Shown piece by piece: positions 16,801-24,710 of a stretch of 64,000 bases of DNA. The stretch is from Pseudomonas batumici (lineage in GTDB: Bacteria; Pseudomonadota; Gammaproteobacteria; Pseudomonadales; Pseudomonadaceae): positions 1 through 64,000 of the forward strand of contig NZ_JXDG01000032.1 of NCBI RefSeq assembly GCF_000820515.1, in the 5' to 3' direction. The position numbers and the translations under genes are program-made. The stretch's first letter is position 1, and each line of letters opens with the position of its first letter. The notes beneath the pieces were generated by a model, which saw only the letters and a list, made by a program, of their open reading frames with translations, did not search any database and was not told the origin of the DNA.

Positions 16801-17008
16801 TGCCACCGGGGCCAGTTCGGCAAGCCAGCAGGCCATCGGCACCGGGGTGATCGGCGGGATGATCACGGCGACGCTGGCGGTGCTGTTCGTACCGGTGTTC
16901 TTTGTGGTGGTGATGAAACTGGCTGGAGTCAGGGGCCAAGGCTCGTCGAGCCCGGCACCGGCGCTGGGCGCCGATCCGGAAGCAGGAGGTGATCGTCGTT
17001 TCGGGTGA
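13850..17008 (+). CDS. RND (HAE1-type) multidrug efflux transporter
   Basis: 1052 residues starting MPHFFIDRPVFAWVVAL, a standard inner-membrane RND opening; the longer frame upstream overlaps the adaptor gene. Two halves each carry a porter loop. Proton-relay residues are present: the Asp-Asp pair in GILVDDAIVVVENVE and the Lys in SAKNAILIIEFAK. No outer-membrane factor follows, so it presumably borrows a TolC/OprM-type channel encoded elsewhere. From memory, the arrangement resembles P. aeruginosa PA1435-PA1438. The substrate is not predictable. Confidence 0.92.
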   Translation: MPHFFIDRPVFAWVVALFILLAGALAIPQLPVAQYPNVAPPKVEIQTVYPGASAQTVDESVVSLIEQELNGADHLLYFESQSSLGSATITATFQPGTNPEMAQVDVQNRLKAVEPRLPAAVTQQGLKVEKVSAGFLLLATLTSSDGKYDESALSDYLARNVMNEIKRLDGVGKAQLYGAERAMRIWIDPQKLVGFNLTPADVSAAVAGQNAQVSAGSIGDLPARPTQEINAAVLVKGQLSTPREFADIVLRANPDGSTVRIGDVARVEIGSQDYQYGTRLNGKPSTAFSVQLSPGANALHTATLVRAKLDELSRYFPAGVEYKIPYDTSPFVKVSITKVVYTLGEAMLLVFAVMFLFLQNIRYTLIPTLVVPVALMGTFATMLALGFSINVLTMFGMVLAIGILVDDAIVVVENVERIMASEGLSPRDATRKAMGQISGAIVGITLVLVAVFIPMAFMQGSVGVIYQQFSLSMATSILFSAFLALTLTPALCATLLKPIAQGEHHAKGGFFGAFNRRFEQLSNKYEGWVVYALKRSGRYLLVYGLLLVLLGLCFMRLPASFLPVEDQGYTITDIQLPPGASQNRTVKVVEQIEAHNATEPGVGDTTMILGFSFSGSGQNAALAFTTLKDWSLRGAQDSAQAIADRANLALGDIKDAVAYAILPPPVDGLGTSSGFEFRLQDRGGIGYEALMKARSQLLAAAENSPVLANVRESALAEAPQVQLQVDRQQANALGGSFADIGALLSTALGSAYVNDFPNQGRMQRVVIQAEGDQRSQVADLLKIHVRNSSGKMVPLSAFVQAHWTQGPAQLTRYNGYPAIAISGEPKAGHSTGQAMAEMERLVTQLPSGLGLEWTGLSLQERLSGSQATMLLGLSLLVVFLCLAALYESWSIPTSVLLVVPLGVLGAVLAVTLRGMPNDVFFKVGLITIIGLSAKNAILIIEFAKSLYDEGHDLLDATVQAARLRLRPIIMTSLAFILGVVPLAIATGASSASQQAIGTGVIGGMITATLAVLFVPVFFVVVMKLAGVRGQGSSSPAPALGADPEAGGDRRFG

Positions 17009-17020
17009 AACCCATCCAAC

Positions 17021-17032
17021 CTGTATATACAG
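17021..17032. promoter_or_regulatory. HutC-type operator, distal copy
   Basis: CTGTATATACAG, a perfect palindrome containing TGTA-N2-TACA, the core recognised by HutC in Pseudomonas. It is identical to the copy at 17311 and lies 12 bp after the RND stop. It may act as a remote site for looping or roadblock control of the histidine-analogue genes. Confidence 0.65.
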
Positions 17033-17086
17033 ATAAAAATTCCCCTGCAGTCCTGCCCTTCGTCCTTCCAGCGACAGCCGGCACGC

Positions 17087-17117
17087 CAAGGCGACTCATC
17101 GTAGCGCAGTCGCCTTG
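17087..17117. terminator. Stem-loop with 10-bp perfect arms, possible terminator of the pump operon
   Basis: CAAGGCGACT (17087-17096) pairs with AGTCGCCTTG (17108-17117) around an 11-nt loop, 79 bp after the RND stop. There is no T-tract, so a Rho-assisted or mRNA-end-protecting role is more likely than intrinsic termination. Confidence 0.4.
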
Positions 17118-17145
17118 AGCACCGGAAACTCCCTCAACCATTGGT

Positions 17146-17176
17146 TTCCCTTCGCCCCAACAGGGTGCGAAGGGAA
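17146..17176. repeat. Second perfect stem-loop in the same gap
   Basis: TTCCCTTCGC (17146-17155) pairs with GCGAAGGGAA (17167-17176), loop 11 nt. Like its neighbour it lacks a T-tract. Together the two stems separate the two HutC-type palindromes. Function unknown. Confidence 0.4.
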
Positions 17177-17310
17177 CGCTTGTGGTGCGACTTTTGGTTA
17201 CACATTCAGGGTTCAACACATCGTGGTGTTCTTTTCGCGACCGCCTTGAATCGGCTCTGCAACGCCACTCTCTGACTGGAATAGCGACCTTGGCCCGCAT
17301 ATTGCTCATC

Positions 17311-17322
17311 CTGTATATACAG
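17311..17322. promoter_or_regulatory. HutC-type operator, promoter-proximal copy
   Basis: CTGTATATACAG, identical to 17021-17032, ends 48 bp before the ammonia-lyase ATG, where a repressor would block transcription. A HutC-family regulator is encoded in the same cluster (24711-25448). Confidence 0.72.
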
Positions 17323-17370
17323 GAATATATAGCAACCTGGTCCACCCACCCTCCACCTCAGGACACTGCA

Positions 17371-18900
17371 ATGCACACACCTCTGCTGCTCAAGCCCGGC
17401 CAACTCACCCTCGATCAATTGCGCGTCATCTATCGGAAGCAATGCGCGATCGAACTGGACCCCGCCGCTCGCGAAACCGTCGATGCGAGCACACGCACCG
17501 TGAACGCAATCATCGCCAACCAGCGCACGGTGTACGGCATCAATACCGGCTTCGGCCTGCTCGCCAGAACCTCGATCGCCACCGAGTCGCTGGCCAAGCT
17601 GCAGCGCAACCTGCTGCTCTCGCACTGCACCGGCACCGGTCCGCTGCTCGATGACGCCAGTGTCGGCCTGATCATGGCGTTGAAGATCGGCTCGCTGGCC
17701 CGTGGCTTCTCCGGCGTGCGCTGGGAAGTGATCCAGGCGCTGGTCCGGCTGTATGTCGCCAAGGTCTATCCGTGCATCCCGTCCCAGGGATCGGTGGGCG
17801 CCTCGGGCGACCTGGCACCCCTGGCGCATATGTCCGCCGTGCTCATCGGCGTCGGTCGCGTGCGTCATGAAGGACGTGAAATGGATGCCGTCGAAGGCTT
17901 GGCGATTGCCGGCCTGGAACCCATGGTACTGGGACCGAAGGAAGGCCTGGCGCTGATCAACGGCACCCAGGTGTCCACCGCACTGGCGCTGCGCGGGCTG
18001 TTTGCCGCCGAGAAGCTGTTCAGCGCCGCCGTGGTCGCCGGCAGCCTGTGCGTGGAAGCCTTGAAGGGCTCCGACGTGCCCTTCGATCCGCGCATCCAGG
18101 CAGTCCGTGGTCAACTCGGGCAAATCGACGTGGCCCAGTACTATCGTGAACTGCTGGCCGACAGCGAGATTCGTCAATCGCATATCGATTGCGCCCGGGT
18201 CCAGGACCCCTACTCGCTGCGCTGCCAGCCACAAGTCATGGGCGCCTGCCTGGACCACTTGCGCTTTGCCGCCGGCGTGTTCCTGCGTGAGTCCAACGCG
18301 GTTTCGGATAACCCATTGGTGTTCAGCGCCGACGGTGACGTGCTCTCGGGTGGCAACTTCCACGCCGAACCGGTGGCGATGGCCGCTGACGTCCTGGCCC
18401 TGGCGATTTCCGAAATCGGGGCCCTCTCCGAACGGCGGATCGCCCAGTTGGTCGACCCCGCGCTCTCCGGCCTGCCGGCCTTTCTGGTGCGCGAAGGGGG
18501 CCTGAACTCGGGCTTCATGATCGCCCAGGTGACCGCCGCCGCCCTCGCCTCGGAAAACAAGACCCTGGCCCACCCGGCGTCGGTGGACAGCCTGCCGACT
18601 TCGGCCAACCAGGAAGACCATGTGTCGATGGCCACCTTTGCCGCCCGCCGCCTGCTGGATATGGCCGGTAACAGCAGCGCCGTGGTGGCCATCGAGCTGC
18701 TGGGGGCGGCCCAGGGTGTGGACCTGCATGCTCCGCTCAAGACCTCGAAGAAACTCGGCGAGGTCATGGCGATGATTCGCAGCGAGGTCGCGCATTACGA
18801 CGAAGACCGTTACTTCGCGCCCGACATCGCGGCAGCCAGGGCCTGGGTCGAATCCGCCGCCTTCGAGCGCTGGATGCCCGCCGAACGCCTGTATGCCTGA
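17371..18900 (+). CDS. hutH: Histidine ammonia-lyase (HutH family)
   Basis: 509 residues from ATG 17371. The MIO-forming Ala-Ser-Gly is at 144-146 ([14 protein letters not shown]). Tyr55 (VYGINTGFG), His85 ([10 protein letters not shown]) and Glu415 ([11 protein letters not shown]) match residues that mark histidine rather than phenylalanine or tyrosine lyases, so deamination of histidine to urocanate is predicted. It is not in a hut operon: no hutU, hutI or hutG is nearby, so urocanate must be handled elsewhere. It is the first gene of a cluster with a 2-hydroxyacid dehydrogenase, ABC importer, HisC-like aminotransferase and HutC-type regulator. Cytoplasmic. Probably a paralogue of the housekeeping hutH. 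Confidence 0.9.
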   Translation: MHTPLLLKPGQLTLDQLRVIYRKQCAIELDPAARETVDASTRTVNAIIANQRTVYGINTGFGLLARTSIATESLAKLQRNLLLSHCTGTGPLLDDASVGLIMALKIGSLARGFSGVRWEVIQALVRLYVAKVYPCIPSQGSVGASGDLAPLAHMSAVLIGVGRVRHEGREMDAVEGLAIAGLEPMVLGPKEGLALINGTQVSTALALRGLFAAEKLFSAAVVAGSLCVEALKGSDVPFDPRIQAVRGQLGQIDVAQYYRELLADSEIRQSHIDCARVQDPYSLRCQPQVMGACLDHLRFAAGVFLRESNAVSDNPLVFSADGDVLSGGNFHAEPVAMAADVLALAISEIGALSERRIAQLVDPALSGLPAFLVREGGLNSGFMIAQVTAAALASENKTLAHPASVDSLPTSANQEDHVSMATFAARRLLDMAGNSSAVVAIELLGAAQGVDLHAPLKTSKKLGEVMAMIRSEVAHYDEDRYFAPDIAAARAWVESAAFERWMPAERLYA

Positions 18901-18912
18901 TTGAAGCCGGAT

Positions 18913-18948
18913 TGGCGGAGGCGATCTACCCTGTATGAGCCTCCGCCA
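18913..18948. repeat. Stem-loop between the ammonia-lyase and FAD dehydrogenase genes
   Basis: TGGCGGAGGC (18913-18922) pairs with GCCTCCGCCA (18939-18948), 16-nt loop, no T-tract. It may protect the upstream message or partly attenuate transcription into the next gene. Confidence 0.45.
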
Positions 18949-18973
18949 CCTTCCCTGACCGTGAGTTGAGCCG

Positions 18974-20350
18974 ATGAGCGATCCAGCACAAACCCTCGAA
19001 CAGTTGCGCCAGGCGTTAGGTGATGACGCGGTCGTCACCGGGACGAACATCAGTCAGCGTCACTACAGCGACTGGACCGGCCATGCGCCGGCCTGCCCAG
19101 CCGCGCTGCTGTTGCCACGGACCACCGCGCACGTCGCCAGTGCCCTGCGCATCTGCAATGCCGCCAGACAACCGGTGGTTCCCCAAGGCGGCATGACCGG
19201 GCTGGCCGGCGGTGCCGTACCCCGGGCAAGCGATATCGCCCTGTCCCTGGAACGCCTGCGCGGCATTGAAGAGCTCGACCCGGCGGCGGCCACCGTCAGC
19301 GTCCTGGCCGGCACCCCGCTGGAGGACATCCAGCAGGCGGCGCTCAACGCAGGCTTTGTCTTTCCACTGGACCTGGGAGCCCGCGGCTCATGCCAGATTG
19401 GCGGCAATATCGCCACCAATGCCGGGGGCAATGCGGTGATTCGCTACGGCATGACCCGCGACCTGGTGCTCGGGCTGGAAGTGGTCCTGGCCGATGGCCG
19501 GGTGCTCGATTTGCGCAACAAGATGATCAAGAACAACTGCGGTTATGACCTGAAACAGTGCTTTATCGGCAGCGAAGGCACCTTGGGCGTCATTACCCGT
19601 GCGGTCTTGAAACTCGCGCCGCAACCGGGCCCGACCAGCACCCTGCTCTGTGCCCTGCCCGACTACGCCAGCGCCGTCAGCCTGCTGCGGCGGATTCAAC
19701 GCAGCGTCGGCACGCCCCAGGCCTATGAGCTGATGTGGCAGGACTTTTTTCGCCTCGGTGTGAGCTGGCTGGAAAACCCGACAGCGCCGATGTCGCTGGA
19801 CTATCCGCTGTATGTGCTGCTCGAGTCCGCCGTCCCCGGGGAGCCGCTCGAAACCTTGCTTGAGCAGGCGTTCGCCGACGGCGAAGTGCTCGACGCGGTA
19901 CTCGCCGGCTCCCAGGCCCAGGCCCGCGGACTCTGGAAAATCCGCGAAGCAACCGCTGAGTTTCCACTGCGCATGACCCCGTTGAACTTCGACGTCAGCC
20001 TGCCGATCGGCCTGATCGGCGACTTCGTCGAGCGTTGTCGCACACGCCTGGAACAGCACTGGCCGGGCAATCACAGCGTGTATTTCGGCCACATCGGCGA
20101 CAGCAACCTGCATCTGACCGTGGACTGCACCTCCCTGCCCCAACCCGCGCCGATCCTCGACATCGAAGAACTGGTGTACAGCGCCGTCGGCGAACTGGGT
20201 GGCTCGGTCTCCGCCGAACATGGCATCGGCCTGCTCAAGCGCGAGTTTCTCCATCACTCGGTAGGTCCCGAAGCTCTCGCGGTAATGCACCAGCTCAAGG
20301 ACTGCCTGGACCCCAACGGCATTCTCAACCCGGGCAAGATTTTCGTCTGA
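18974..20350 (+). CDS. FAD-binding 2-hydroxyacid dehydrogenase (GlcD / D-lactate dehydrogenase type)
   Basis: 458 residues, a vanillyl-alcohol-oxidase-fold flavoprotein. FAD-binding PCMH features are PQGGMTGLAGGAVPR and GARGSCQIGGNIATNAGG with GSEGTLGVIT. The C-terminal FAD-oxidase domain has metal/substrate motifs GHIGDSNLH and SAEHGIGLLKRE, ending DPNGILNPGKIF. Family members oxidise 2-hydroxyacids to 2-oxoacids with electrons passed to a carrier. Next to a histidine lyase and a HisC-like aminotransferase, imidazole-lactate is a plausible substrate (inference). Cytoplasmic or membrane-associated. Confidence 0.85.
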   Translation: MSDPAQTLEQLRQALGDDAVVTGTNISQRHYSDWTGHAPACPAALLLPRTTAHVASALRICNAARQPVVPQGGMTGLAGGAVPRASDIALSLERLRGIEELDPAAATVSVLAGTPLEDIQQAALNAGFVFPLDLGARGSCQIGGNIATNAGGNAVIRYGMTRDLVLGLEVVLADGRVLDLRNKMIKNNCGYDLKQCFIGSEGTLGVITRAVLKLAPQPGPTSTLLCALPDYASAVSLLRRIQRSVGTPQAYELMWQDFFRLGVSWLENPTAPMSLDYPLYVLLESAVPGEPLETLLEQAFADGEVLDAVLAGSQAQARGLWKIREATAEFPLRMTPLNFDVSLPIGLIGDFVERCRTRLEQHWPGNHSVYFGHIGDSNLHLTVDCTSLPQPAPILDIEELVYSAVGELGGSVSAEHGIGLLKREFLHHSVGPEALAVMHQLKDCLDPNGILNPGKIFV

Positions 20351-20354
20351 AGAG

Positions 20355-20366
20355 CTGTATATACCG
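20355..20366. promoter_or_regulatory. Imperfect HutC-type site before the ABC transporter genes
   Basis: CTGTATATACCG differs from the two perfect sites at one of its twelve bases. It begins 4 bp after the dehydrogenase stop and 99 bp before the binding-protein ATG, so it may control an internal promoter for the transporter genes. Confidence 0.5.
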
Positions 20367-20453
20367 GAGTGGCACGTTAACTGCTGATGCAATCCCGAAT
20401 CACCGCAGGAATCACACACCCAACCTCGCTGCATCCCCTGAAGGAGTGACACC

Positions 20454-21290
20454 ATGCAAGTCGATTCTCTAGTGAGCAAACGCTTCAACGGCCTGTGCCT
20501 CGCCCTGACTCTGACGGTCGCGTCCCTGACAGCCCATGCCGATCAACTGGCGGATGTAAAAAAAGCCGGTGAGCTGGTGGTGGGTACCGAACTGCAATTT
20601 GCACCTTTCGATTTCACCGATAACGGTAAGCAGAAAGGCCTGAACGCCGAGTTGTTCGATCAGTTGGGCAAGGAGCTGGGGGTCAAGGTGAAGTTCATCG
20701 ACCTGCCATGGCCCAGTGTGTTGCCAGGGCTTGAAGCGAAGAAATTCGACATGGTCGCCGGCCCTATCATCGTGACCCAGGCCCGCAAGGAGCGTTATCA
20801 CTTCATGTTGCCGATCGCCGAAGCGACCGTTGCCTTGATGGCTGGCGCCGGCGACAACAGCATCAGCAAACCGCAAGACATTGCCGGCAAGGCCGTGGGC
20901 GCGGGCAAAGGCTCGGCGCAACTCGAAGAACTCAAGACCTTCGCCGCCACGCTGCCGGAGAAAGTCACGATCCGTGAATACATCGACAACAACCAGGCCT
21001 ACGCCGACCTCGCGGCCAAACGCATCGTCGCCGTCGCCAACTCGCTGCCGAACATCTCGTACGTCGCCGCCGAGCGCAGCAAGGCCTTCAAAGTGATCCA
21101 GCCACCGTTCGGCAAAAAATCCTACTTCGCCTACCTGGGCCGCAAGGATGACGACGCCAACAGCTTGATCGCCGCCCTCGATGCCGGGCTGCTGAAGATG
21201 CATGACGACGGGCGCCTCGCCGCGCTGCAGAAAAAATGGCTGGGCGCCGAGATGGATGTGCCGAAAGCCGACTTCACCCCGGCCTGGTAA
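20454..21290 (+). CDS. ABC transporter periplasmic binding protein, polar amino acid type
   Basis: 278 residues with a signal peptide (cleavage near TAHA/DQ, about residue 29). The mature part starts LADVKKAGELVVGTELQFAPFDF, typical of family-3 solute-binding proteins, and keeps an Arg at the ligand carboxylate position (VTQARKERYHF). AAGGAG lies 7 nt before the ATG. It is followed by a 12-bp hairpin and two permease genes. Given the neighbours, an imidazole-bearing 2-hydroxy or amino acid is the likely ligand (inference). Confidence 0.9.
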   Translation: MQVDSLVSKRFNGLCLALTLTVASLTAHADQLADVKKAGELVVGTELQFAPFDFTDNGKQKGLNAELFDQLGKELGVKVKFIDLPWPSVLPGLEAKKFDMVAGPIIVTQARKERYHFMLPIAEATVALMAGAGDNSISKPQDIAGKAVGAGKGSAQLEELKTFAATLPEKVTIREYIDNNQAYADLAAKRIVAVANSLPNISYVAAERSKAFKVIQPPFGKKSYFAYLGRKDDDANSLIAALDAGLLKMHDDGRLAALQKKWLGAEMDVPKADFTPAW

Positions 21291-21313
21291 ATCCGCCTGC
21301 CCATTGACGCGCC

Positions 21314-21339
21314 TGATCGCCGGCCCTGGCCGGCGATCA
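21314..21339. repeat. Intercistronic hairpin after the binding-protein gene
   Basis: Twelve-base perfect arms TGATCGCCGGCC (21314-21325) and GGCCGGCGATCA (21328-21339) flank a 2-nt gap, 24 bp after the stop. Hairpins here often protect binding-protein mRNA, allowing more of it than of the permeases. Confidence 0.6.
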
Positions 21340-21359
21340 ACTGAGTCGGAGTCGCCGCG

Positions 21360-22019
21360 ATGTTCGATTGGCCCTTATTTTTGCAGAACCTGCCGTTGTT
21401 GCTGACCAGCCTGCTGGTGACCCTCGAGGTCTCCACCGCGGCCCTGGTGATCGGCTTTTTCATCGGCATCCTGGTCGCCAGCCTGCGCCTGTCGCCGCTG
21501 CCGTTGTGCAGACGCCTGGGGGGCGCCTACATCTTCGTGTTCCGCGGCATTCCGCTGCTGGTGCAATTGCTCTTCGTCTATTACTTCCTGCCCCGCGTCG
21601 GCTTGCCCAACGTGTCGCCGCTGACGGCCGCGATCATCAGCCTGTCGCTGTGCGCCGGCGCCTACATCGCCGAGATCCTGCGCGGTGGCTTTCTCGCCAT
21701 CCCCGGCGGCCAGCTGGAAGCCGCCGGGCTACTCGGCCTGAGTACCCGGCAGATGCTGGTCCGCATCCGCGTACCACAAGCCGTGCGCCTGACCCTGCCG
21801 GCCCTGGTCAACGAAATGATCCTGCTGATCAAGGCGTCTTCGCTGGTGTCGGTGGTCGGCCTCGCCGACCTGACCCGCACCGCACAGAACCTGGCGGCCA
21901 GCGACTACCTGTTCGTTCAGGACTACCTGATGCTCGCCGGCTTCTATTGCCTGATCAATATCCCACTGGCGTTCTGCGGCGGCCAGCTGGAACGCCGCCT
22001 GAAGGAGCAACGCATATGA
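21360..22019 (+). CDS. ABC transporter permease 1, polar amino acid type
   Basis: 219 residues, about five membrane spans (starting [26 protein letters not shown]). The EAA-like coupling loop is [26 protein letters not shown]. Its stop overlaps the next permease start by ATGA, a sign of translational coupling. It probably forms a heterodimeric channel with permease 2 in the inner membrane. Confidence 0.9.
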   Translation: MFDWPLFLQNLPLLLTSLLVTLEVSTAALVIGFFIGILVASLRLSPLPLCRRLGGAYIFVFRGIPLLVQLLFVYYFLPRVGLPNVSPLTAAIISLSLCAGAYIAEILRGGFLAIPGGQLEAAGLLGLSTRQMLVRIRVPQAVRLTLPALVNEMILLIKASSLVSVVGLADLTRTAQNLAASDYLFVQDYLMLAGFYCLINIPLAFCGGQLERRLKEQRI

Positions 22020-22687
22020 TCTTCGATCACCGGATCATTACCGAGCACCTCGACGATATCGCCCAAGGCCTCATGGTCACCCTCGGCACCTGGTCCGCCG
22101 GCGTCGTCCTGGGGTTGTTCCTCGGCTTGCTGATCGCCGTGGCGCAGTTGTTTGGCAATCAGCTGATTCGCGCGCCGCTGCGGGCGTTCATCGAAGTGAT
22201 CCGCAGCACACCGTTTCTGGTCCAGCTGTTCCTGGTCTACTACGGCGGCCCGTCCTTCGGATTCAGCCTGGAGCCGATTCCCGCCGGGGTCCTCGGCTTG
22301 GGCATCTACGGCAGTGTCTACTTCGCGGAGATCTTCCGAACCGGTTTCCAATCGGTGGCCCGCGGTCAACTGGAAGCGGCCGACTGCCTGGGCATCACCC
22401 GCTGGCAATGCATCCTGCGCATCCAGTTACCGCAGATGCTGGTGATCATCCTGCCGGCGCTGGTCAACCTGGTGACGATCCTGTGCAAGGAAACCGCGGT
22501 CCTGTCGATCATCACCATCCCGGAACTGACCATGGTCATGACCGGCATCGGCTCACAAACCTTCGCCTTCGTCGAAACCCTGTTGGTGCTGTGTATCGGC
22601 TACCTGCTGCTGGTCGAGTTCTGCTCGCGCCTGGGGATGTACCTGGAGACGCGGGTCGGGCGCTTCATGAGCAGGCAGCCGCTATGA
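22016..22687 (+). CDS. ABC transporter permease 2, polar amino acid type
   Basis: 223 residues starting [18 protein letters not shown]; the coupling loop is [25 protein letters not shown]. It overlaps permease 1 and the ATPase gene by ATGA at both ends. A longer same-frame stretch back to 21368 only mirrors permease 1 in another frame and is not real. Confidence 0.9.
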   Translation: MIFDHRIITEHLDDIAQGLMVTLGTWSAGVVLGLFLGLLIAVAQLFGNQLIRAPLRAFIEVIRSTPFLVQLFLVYYGGPSFGFSLEPIPAGVLGLGIYGSVYFAEIFRTGFQSVARGQLEAADCLGITRWQCILRIQLPQMLVIILPALVNLVTILCKETAVLSIITIPELTMVMTGIGSQTFAFVETLLVLCIGYLLLVEFCSRLGMYLETRVGRFMSRQPL

Positions 22688-23577
22688 ACGACGCACAACA
22701 CCCTCTGAAACCCATTGTCGCGAAACCAGGTGACCCCATGAAAACACCCGAGCAACACCCCGACGACCCGCAACCCATGCTGCGCCTGCGCAATGTCGGC
22801 AAGAGCTTCGGCACCCTGCGTGTACTCAAGGGGATCGACCTGGAAGTCCGGCGTTCCGAAGTGGTGTGCCTGATCGGCCCTTCCGGCTCGGGCAAAAGCA
22901 CCCTGCTGCGCAGCATGGCGTTCCTCGAGGAGTATGACGAGGGAGAGATCCATATCGAAGGCCAGTTGCTCGGTTATGTGGCGGATAACGGCAAGGGGCG
23001 CAAACGCGCCGCGCAAGCCCGGATCAACCAGGTCCGGCGCAATGTCGGCATGGTCTTCCAGCAGTTCAACCTGTGGCCGCACATGACCGCACTGGGCAAT
23101 GTCAGCGAAGCCTTGCTGCGGGTGCGCAAACTGGCGCCTGCCGAGGCCCGTCAGCGCGCCCTGGCGATGCTCGACAAAGTCGGCCTGGCGCACAAGGCCG
23201 ACGTCTATCCGATCCAGCTCTCCGGTGGCCAGCAACAGCGCGTGGCGATTGCCCGGGCGCTGGCCATGGAGCCGCACATCATGTTGTTCGACGAACCGAC
23301 CTCGGCGCTCGATCCGGAACTGGTGGGCGAAGTCCTGCAGGTCATGAAGGCCCTGGCCAGGGAAGGCATGACCATGGTGGTGGTCACCCATGAGATGGGC
23401 TTCGCCGCACAAGTCGCCGACTCGGTGGTGTTCCTCGATCAGGGTCAGGTGGTCGCCCAGGGCACGCCGCAGCAGATCTTCCACGACACCGAACACCCGC
23501 GCCTGCAGCAGTTTCTGCAGAACTATCTGGATCGCAATGCGTTCTGGCAAGACAACCAAGAGGTTTCCCTGGTATGA
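22684..23577 (+). CDS. ABC transporter ATPase, polar amino acid type
   Basis: 297 residues. Walker A GPSGSGKS (65-72), Q loop [12 protein letters not shown], signature [15 protein letters not shown], Walker [15 protein letters not shown], and switch His in VVVTHEMGF. An alternative start at 22738 (MKTPEQHP) has a better Shine-Dalgarno (AGGTGA) and would remove 18 non-conserved residues. Its 3' end overlaps the aminotransferase start by ATGA. Confidence 0.92.
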   Translation: MNDAQHPLKPIVAKPGDPMKTPEQHPDDPQPMLRLRNVGKSFGTLRVLKGIDLEVRRSEVVCLIGPSGSGKSTLLRSMAFLEEYDEGEIHIEGQLLGYVADNGKGRKRAAQARINQVRRNVGMVFQQFNLWPHMTALGNVSEALLRVRKLAPAEARQRALAMLDKVGLAHKADVYPIQLSGGQQQRVAIARALAMEPHIMLFDEPTSALDPELVGEVLQVMKALAREGMTMVVVTHEMGFAAQVADSVVFLDQGQVVAQGTPQQIFHDTEHPRLQQFLQNYLDRNAFWQDNQEVSLV

Positions 23578-24707
23578 CCGCTGCTGAACTGCAACTCCTC
23601 GCCCGCCCACAAGTACGCGACCTCGCCAGCTACAACGCCGGCCTCGGTACGGAAGCGGTGAGCAAGCGCTTCGGGCTGACCCGGGTGGCCAAGCTGGGCA
23701 GTAACGAAAATCCCCTGGGGCCGGCCCCCGCGGTCGCCGCCGCCATGGCCCAGGCCTGTTCAAGCATCGCCCTCTACCCGGATGCCAGTTGCCTGGAGCT
23801 GCGTGCCGCCCTCAGCGCCAAGCTTGGCGTGCCGGGCAATCAACTGGTATTCGGCAATGGTTCGGAAGATTTGCTGAGCATCATCAGCCGGGTGTTCCTC
23901 GACCAGGGCGATGAAGTGGTCACGGTGGTGCCCGCGTTCGGCCTGCACTTCATCTACCCTATTGCCGCCGGCGCCCAAGTAACCGGCGTGCCGATGACCG
24001 ACGAAGTCCGCTTCGACGTACCGGCCATGATCCGGGCGCTGACGCCGAAAACCCGCCTGCTGATGTTTTCCTGCCCCTCCAACCCGGTTGGCTGCACCCT
24101 CGACGCCGACGAATTGCAACAGCTGCTGGCGGCACTCCCGCCGCAGTGCCTGCTGGTGTTCGACGAGGCCTATTACGAGTACGCGCAATTCGAGGAGGGC
24201 TATCCCGATTGCCTGGGGCTGATCCAGGCCAGCGGCAAGCCGTTCATCCTGCTGCGCACCTTCTCCAAGGCGTATTCCCTGGCCGGGTTGCGGATCGGCT
24301 ACGGTATCGTCAGCGACCCGTTGCTGGCCGACCTGATCGATCGTCTGCGCACGCCGTTCAATATCAATCGCGTGGCCCAGGCCGCAGCCGTTGCCGCGCT
24401 GGCGGACGAAGAGCATCTGCACGCCGGACTCGCCCACGTGGCCCACGAACGGCGGCACATGGTGACAGCCCTGCACAACCTGGGCCTGGATACCGCCCCG
24501 TCCATGGCCAACTTCCTCTACTTCAGCACACCGTATCCCGCTGAAACCCTCAATCAGGCCTTGCTGCGCAAAGGCGTGATCGTCAAACCCTGGCGTGAAA
24601 ATGGGTACACACAGTACTTGCGCGTATCCATCGGTAGCTGTGAGGATAACGACCTTTTTCTCAAGGCCCTGGCAAGTGTTCTTGCCGCTCAAAAAGATGC
24701 GGACTGA
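23574..24707 (+). CDS. HisC-like PLP-dependent aminotransferase (class I/II)
   Basis: 377 residues with histidinol-phosphate aminotransferase features: [10 protein letters not shown] (43-52), CPSNPVG (Asn170), FDEAYYEYA (Asp197, Tyr200), Schiff-base Lys232 in [17 protein letters not shown], and Arg240. It is not in a his operon and is translationally coupled to an ABC importer. In this setting a catabolic role is likelier than histidine synthesis, for example amination of imidazole-pyruvate to histidine, the substrate of the neighbouring lyase (inference). Cytoplasmic. Confidence 0.85.
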   Translation: MTAAELQLLARPQVRDLASYNAGLGTEAVSKRFGLTRVAKLGSNENPLGPAPAVAAAMAQACSSIALYPDASCLELRAALSAKLGVPGNQLVFGNGSEDLLSIISRVFLDQGDEVVTVVPAFGLHFIYPIAAGAQVTGVPMTDEVRFDVPAMIRALTPKTRLLMFSCPSNPVGCTLDADELQQLLAALPPQCLLVFDEAYYEYAQFEEGYPDCLGLIQASGKPFILLRTFSKAYSLAGLRIGYGIVSDPLLADLIDRLRTPFNINRVAQAAAVAALADEEHLHAGLAHVAHERRHMVTALHNLGLDTAPSMANFLYFSTPYPAETLNQALLRKGVIVKPWRENGYTQYLRVSIGSCEDNDLFLKALASVLAAQKDAD

Positions 24708-24710
24708 CCC

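Larger units (their letters stand above)
17033..17310. other. Non-coding stretch between the RND and ammonia-lyase genes
   Basis: 278 bp between two identical HutC-type palindromes; the whole gene-free interval is 17009-17370. It contains two strong stem-loops (17087-17117 and 17146-17176) and no convincing gene. An in-frame extension of the ammonia-lyase frame to 17182 has no family sequence and is not used. Confidence 0.55.

Noticed and set aside
17371..18900. Ammonia-lyase considered as phenylalanine or tyrosine lyase
   Set aside because: His85 and Glu415 are the histidine-type residues at the substrate-selecting positions.
17206..19050. 614-codon minus-strand open frame
   Set aside because: Antisense to the ammonia-lyase gene; low-complexity translation and no ribosome site.
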